DNA of 15,331 nucleotides from JBAPRR01 sp049281195 (GTDB lineage Bacteria; Actinomycetota; Acidimicrobiia; Acidimicrobiales; CAVXTF01): the NCBI GenBank assembly GCA_049281195.1, contig JBAPRR010000098.1, positions 1 through 15,331 on the forward strand, given 5' to 3'. The position numbers and the translations under genes are program-made. Of this stretch, positions 14,235 through 15,331 are shown piece by piece. Numbering within the stretch: position 1 is the first letter of the stretch; each line of letters begins with the position of its first letter. The notes beneath the pieces are model-generated. The model searched no databases. It was not told the origin of the DNA and saw only the letters and a program-made list of their open reading frames with translations.

Positions 14235-14256
14235 ACTTACTGACACGTAACTAGAT
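14235..14256 (+). promoter_or_regulatory. Candidate TetR operator, copy 4 (second amidohydrolase)
   Basis: The core TTACTGACACGTAACTAG (14237-14254) has the invariant left arm and matches the ideal right arm at 5 of 8 positions. It is nearly identical to copy 3 through its first 14 bases and beyond. It would cover the transcription start of the gene at 14287. Confidence 0.66.
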
Positions 14257-14286
14257 TCGTTGTCGAATTGAGGGAGGCAGTGCGGC

Positions 14287-15331
14287 ATGCGCGACAACAA
14301 GCCGGTCGTTGACAGTGATCGCCACGTGATCGAACCCGATGACCTGTGGGTTCAACGGATGCCATCCAAGCTGAAGGATCGAGCCCCCCGTCCCGTCGCG
14401 CCGAACAGTCGCATCACCGTCGTCGACGGAGTGGAAGTTCCGCCTCGGAAAACGTACAAAGGAAGTTCCGAATTCGGCGGCCAGTACACGCAGAACCGGT
14501 ACAGCGAAGCATCAAAGGCCGGCTTCAACGCCGAGTCACAGGTGCAGGCCATGGACGAGGAAGGCATCGACGTCGCGGTGATGTTCCCGTCGCGGGCGTT
14601 GCTCGTATTCGGCGTCGACGGCGTCGATCCTGTAGTGACCACTGCGGCAGCAGTCGCTTACAACGATTGGCTGGCAGAATTCGTCTCAGACGGCAGCCAG
14701 CGCATGTTCGGAGTTGGGGTCCTGGATCTGCGCGATGTCGAAGGCGCACGAGCCGAAGCGAAGCGCTGCGTGGATGAACTCGGCTTCGTCGCTCTGTTCG
14801 TACGGCCGAATCCCGTCAACGGTCGACAGCTCCATGATGAAGCGTATGAGCCACTGTGGGCAGAAATTGCTGCACTGGACGTTCCCATCTGCTTCCACGA
14901 GGGTTCGGCCGTCCTTCTGCCTCAGGTTGCCACCGACAGATTTGAAGAACACGGCTTCTGGCACGCGTGTACGCATCCCATGGAACAACAGATTGCGATG
15001 CTGGCGATGGTGTTGGGTGGTGTATTGGACCGCCATCCGACATTGCGCTGCGGCTTCATGGAGGCCGGCGCCGGGTGGTTGCCTTACTGGAGCTGGCGTC
15101 TGACAGAGGCCCACGAGGCCGATGCGAGCAATTTGCCTCCTATCTCCATGGAGCCCGCCGACTACATCAAGCGCCAATGCTTTGTCAGCGCGGACAGTGA
15201 TGAAGACACAGCGCCGTTCGCTCTGGAACATCTCGGTGGAACGAATGTGATTTGGGGAAGTGACTATCCGCATGCCGATGGCAAGTACCCGAACGCCGTA
15301 AAGTCACTCTCGGGACTGGAATGGAAGGACC
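14287..15331 (+). CDS. Amidohydrolase family 2 enzyme, 3' end cut by the window
   Basis: The frame is open from ATG 14287 to the window edge (348 codons), so the C-terminus is missing. GGGAGG (14272-14277) lies 9 bases before the ATG. Metal-site candidates are D11 and H13 in DSDRHVIEP, H204 in ICFHEG, H230 in CTHP and D326 in WGSDYPHAD. It is a clear paralogue of the 12866 gene: both share a YEP(L/I)W segment, a D/E-R-HP turn followed by a glycine-rich W segment, and the SDYPH/MDYPH motif. The N-terminal DxDxHxxEP form is common in actinobacterial COG2159 proteins found beside FadE genes. It has its own promoter and operator, so it can be made independently of the importer operon. Decarboxylase or hydrolase activity cannot be chosen from sequence alone. 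Confidence 0.88.
   Translation, partial: MRDNKPVVDSDRHVIEPDDLWVQRMPSKLKDRAPRPVAPNSRITVVDGVEVPPRKTYKGSSEFGGQYTQNRYSEASKAGFNAESQVQAMDEEGIDVAVMFPSRALLVFGVDGVDPVVTTAAAVAYNDWLAEFVSDGSQRMFGVGVLDLRDVEGARAEAKRCVDELGFVALFVRPNPVNGRQLHDEAYEPLWAEIAALDVPICFHEGSAVLLPQVATDRFEEHGFWHACTHPMEQQIAMLAMVLGGVLDRHPTLRCGFMEAGAGWLPYWSWRLTEAHEADASNLPPISMEPADYIKRQCFVSADSDEDTAPFALEHLGGTNVIWGSDYPHADGKYPNAVKSLSGLEWKD

Noticed and set aside
1..15331. Searched for mobile elements, CRISPR-like repeats, tRNA genes and phage or defence genes.
   Set aside because: No transposase, integrase, regular repeat array, tRNA-like cloverleaf or defence-type domain was seen; the only recurrent element is the four-copy dyad.

Overview
The window is GC-rich DNA packed with co-directional genes. 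Many of them start with GTG or TTG and overlap by a few bases. The content (paired acyl-CoA dehydrogenases, a P450, a TetR regulator, a crotonase, COG2159-type amidohydrolases) is typical of catabolic clusters in Actinomycetota such as mycobacteria, rhodococci and relatives. No rRNA, tRNA, mobile element or CRISPR array was seen, so the phylum call is an inference from gene content and style.

Layout. The left edge (1-1165) holds the last codons of an acyl-CoA synthetase and an aminoglycoside-phosphotransferase-fold kinase. A cytochrome P450 follows (1350-2561) and converges on a TetR regulator on the minus strand (2597-3208). Divergent from the regulator is a run of CoA and redox enzymes: a crotonase, two acyl-CoA dehydrogenase subunits, a zinc alcohol dehydrogenase and an alpha/beta-hydrolase-fold protein (3419-8582). 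A complete ribose-type ABC importer comes next (lipoprotein, double ATPase, permease; 8875-12813), then a metal-dependent amidohydrolase (12866-14149). A second, paralogous amidohydrolase runs off the right edge (14287-15331).

Control. The same 10-base word, ACTTACTGAC, occurs in four intergenic regions: before the P450, between the regulator and the crotonase, before the importer and before the second amidohydrolase. Each copy is the left arm of an imperfect 18-bp dyad with consensus TTACTGAC-N2-GTCAGTAA. At three of the four, a TTGAC(G/T) -35 element lies 30-33 bp upstream and a -10-like element abuts the dyad. The simplest reading is one TetR-controlled regulon that includes its own regulator gene.

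Working model (inference). The importer brings in a substrate. The P450 and alcohol dehydrogenase oxidise it, the synthetase activates it to a CoA ester, and the heteromeric acyl-CoA dehydrogenase and crotonase perform beta-oxidation-like steps. The amidohydrolases and the alpha/beta-hydrolase-like protein would handle decarboxylation, ring opening or C-C/ester cleavage. The kinase next to a CoA ligase recalls the phosphorylation-assisted breakdown of 4-hydroxyacyl-CoAs (LvaA; ACAD10/ACAD11). The substrate cannot be named from the sequence. A hydrophobic, branched or alicyclic acid fits the enzymes, while the sugar-type importer suggests a more polar compound or conjugate.
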